The position numbers and the translations under genes are program-made. Of a DNA stretch of 6,633 nt, positions 6,041-6,633 are shown in pieces. The notes under the pieces were generated by a model that was not told the origin of the DNA, did not search any database, and worked only from the letters and a program-made list of their open reading frames with translations. Numbering within the stretch: position 1 is the stretch's first letter; each line of letters begins with the position of its first letter. Origin of the DNA: Methanosarcinales archaeon. Its GTDB lineage: Archaea; Halobacteriota; Methanosarcinia; Methanosarcinales; Methanocomedenaceae. The stretch spans positions 1-6,633 of the forward strand of contig DUIM01000178.1 in the NCBI GenBank assembly GCA_013330355.1, read 5' to 3'.

Positions 6041-6633
6041 ATGTATGATCTAATCATTATCGGTGGAGGTCCTTCCGGTTCTGCCGCTGGTAGAGTTGCA
6101 GGAAAAAAAGGTTTGAAGACCCTGTTAATTGAAAAAGAGATTTTTCCAAGATATAAACCATGTGGGGGAGCTCTTTCGGAACATGCAATGTCATATCTTG
6201 ACTTTGAGATTCCCGGGTCTATGATCGAAAGAGATATATTTGGTGCAAGAGCCCACTTCAAAGGCCAGGTTGTCGAACAGCATAAGGATAATAGAATAGC
6301 GGTTTTAATAACCAGAAGTATTTTTGATAATTATCTGCTTGAAAAGGCCGGAGAAACCGGAATTGAAATTAAAATGGGAGAAAAAGTTCTTGAGTACCAG
6401 GAAAAAAATGATTATGTAGAGGTTTTTACTGATAATGATACATATAATGCAAAATTTATCATTATAGCAGAGGGTTCACAAGGCAAATTAAAATATCAAA
6501 TTCGAAGAAAAGATCGAAAAGATGAATATGCAATAGGTGTTGTTGCAGAAATTGAAGCCGATAGTGAATCAATTGATAGATATATACATAATGCTATTGA
6601 CCTTCACTTTGGACGGTTTAAACATGGTTACGG
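6041..6633 (+). CDS. Geranylgeranyl reductase family FAD-dependent oxidoreductase, 3' truncated by window end
   Basis: This is the first 197 codons of a flavoprotein of the geranylgeranyl reductase (GGR) family, members of which are about 390-410 residues long. Family members saturate isoprenoid chains of archaeal lipids or of quinone-like carriers; the exact substrate cannot be told. The N-terminus has the FAD Rossmann motif (IIGGGPSGSAAG, 6-17) with Glu31 at the end of the second strand (LLIEKE), followed by FPRYKPCGGALS (35-46), the characteristic GGR segment including Cys41-Gly-Gly. The usual GADG-x-x-S-x-V-R motif reads AEGSQGKLK (143-151) here, which is unusual. The ATG is preceded only by a weak AGGA (6028-6031), 9 nt upstream. 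Codon use is clearly more AT-rich (many AAA, GAT, AAT) than the symporter or tpiA, possibly a sign of a different origin. It is divergent from the DUF116 operon. No stop occurs before the window end. Confidence 0.9.
   Translation, partial: MYDLIIIGGGPSGSAAGRVAGKKGLKTLLIEKEIFPRYKPCGGALSEHAMSYLDFEIPGSMIERDIFGARAHFKGQVVEQHKDNRIAVLITRSIFDNYLLEKAGETGIEIKMGEKVLEYQEKNDYVEVFTDNDTYNAKFIIIAEGSQGKLKYQIRRKDRKDEYAIGVVAEIEADSESIDRYIHNAIDLHFGRFKHGY

Overview
This window looks like part of a euryarchaeal genome, most likely a methanogen or methanotroph of the Methanosarcinales/ANME-2 type. The evidence is a short archaeal triosephosphate isomerase, a single-chain long-form HisG, a tandem pair of cysteine-rich DUF116 proteins, a geranylgeranyl-reductase-family flavoprotein, and archaeal BRE/TATA-like promoter elements. 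The gene bodies are moderately GC-rich while the spacers are strongly AT-rich. The lineage is inferred from gene content only. No rRNA, tRNA, CRISPR array or intact mobile element was seen.

Layout from left to right: (1) 1-448 has no recognisable gene. It is an AT-rich leader with a good BRE/TATA element, a 14-bp palindrome just downstream of it, and a tandem 15-bp duplication at the start codon of the next gene. (2) 449-2374 (+) encodes a sodium:solute symporter with an extra soluble C-terminal region of about 140 residues. (3) 2375-2846 is a spacer holding T-tracts suited to archaeal termination, a stem-loop, what appears to be a decayed minus-strand remnant of a DUF4143-type AAA ATPase, and the promoter and long leader of the next gene. 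(4) 2847-3515 (+) is tpiA. (5) 3543-4418 (-) is hisG, convergent with tpiA. (6) 4419-4558 holds the hisG promoter and overlapping inverted repeats. (7) 4559-5813 (-) holds two overlapping DUF116 genes forming a two-gene operon. (8) 5814-6040 is a divergent spacer with a second possible coding remnant. (9) 6041-6633 (+) is the N-terminal half of a geranylgeranyl-reductase-family FAD protein, cut by the window end.

The genes do not form one pathway. tpiA (central carbon metabolism), hisG (first step of histidine synthesis), the symporter and the reductase are independent transcription units. Only the DUF116 pair looks co-transcribed and functionally linked. No clear new multi-gene system is visible. 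The most useful leads are the DUF116 pair, the symporter's C-terminal extension and start-site duplication, the recurrent TCAAGTT motif in promoters, and the two gene remnants.
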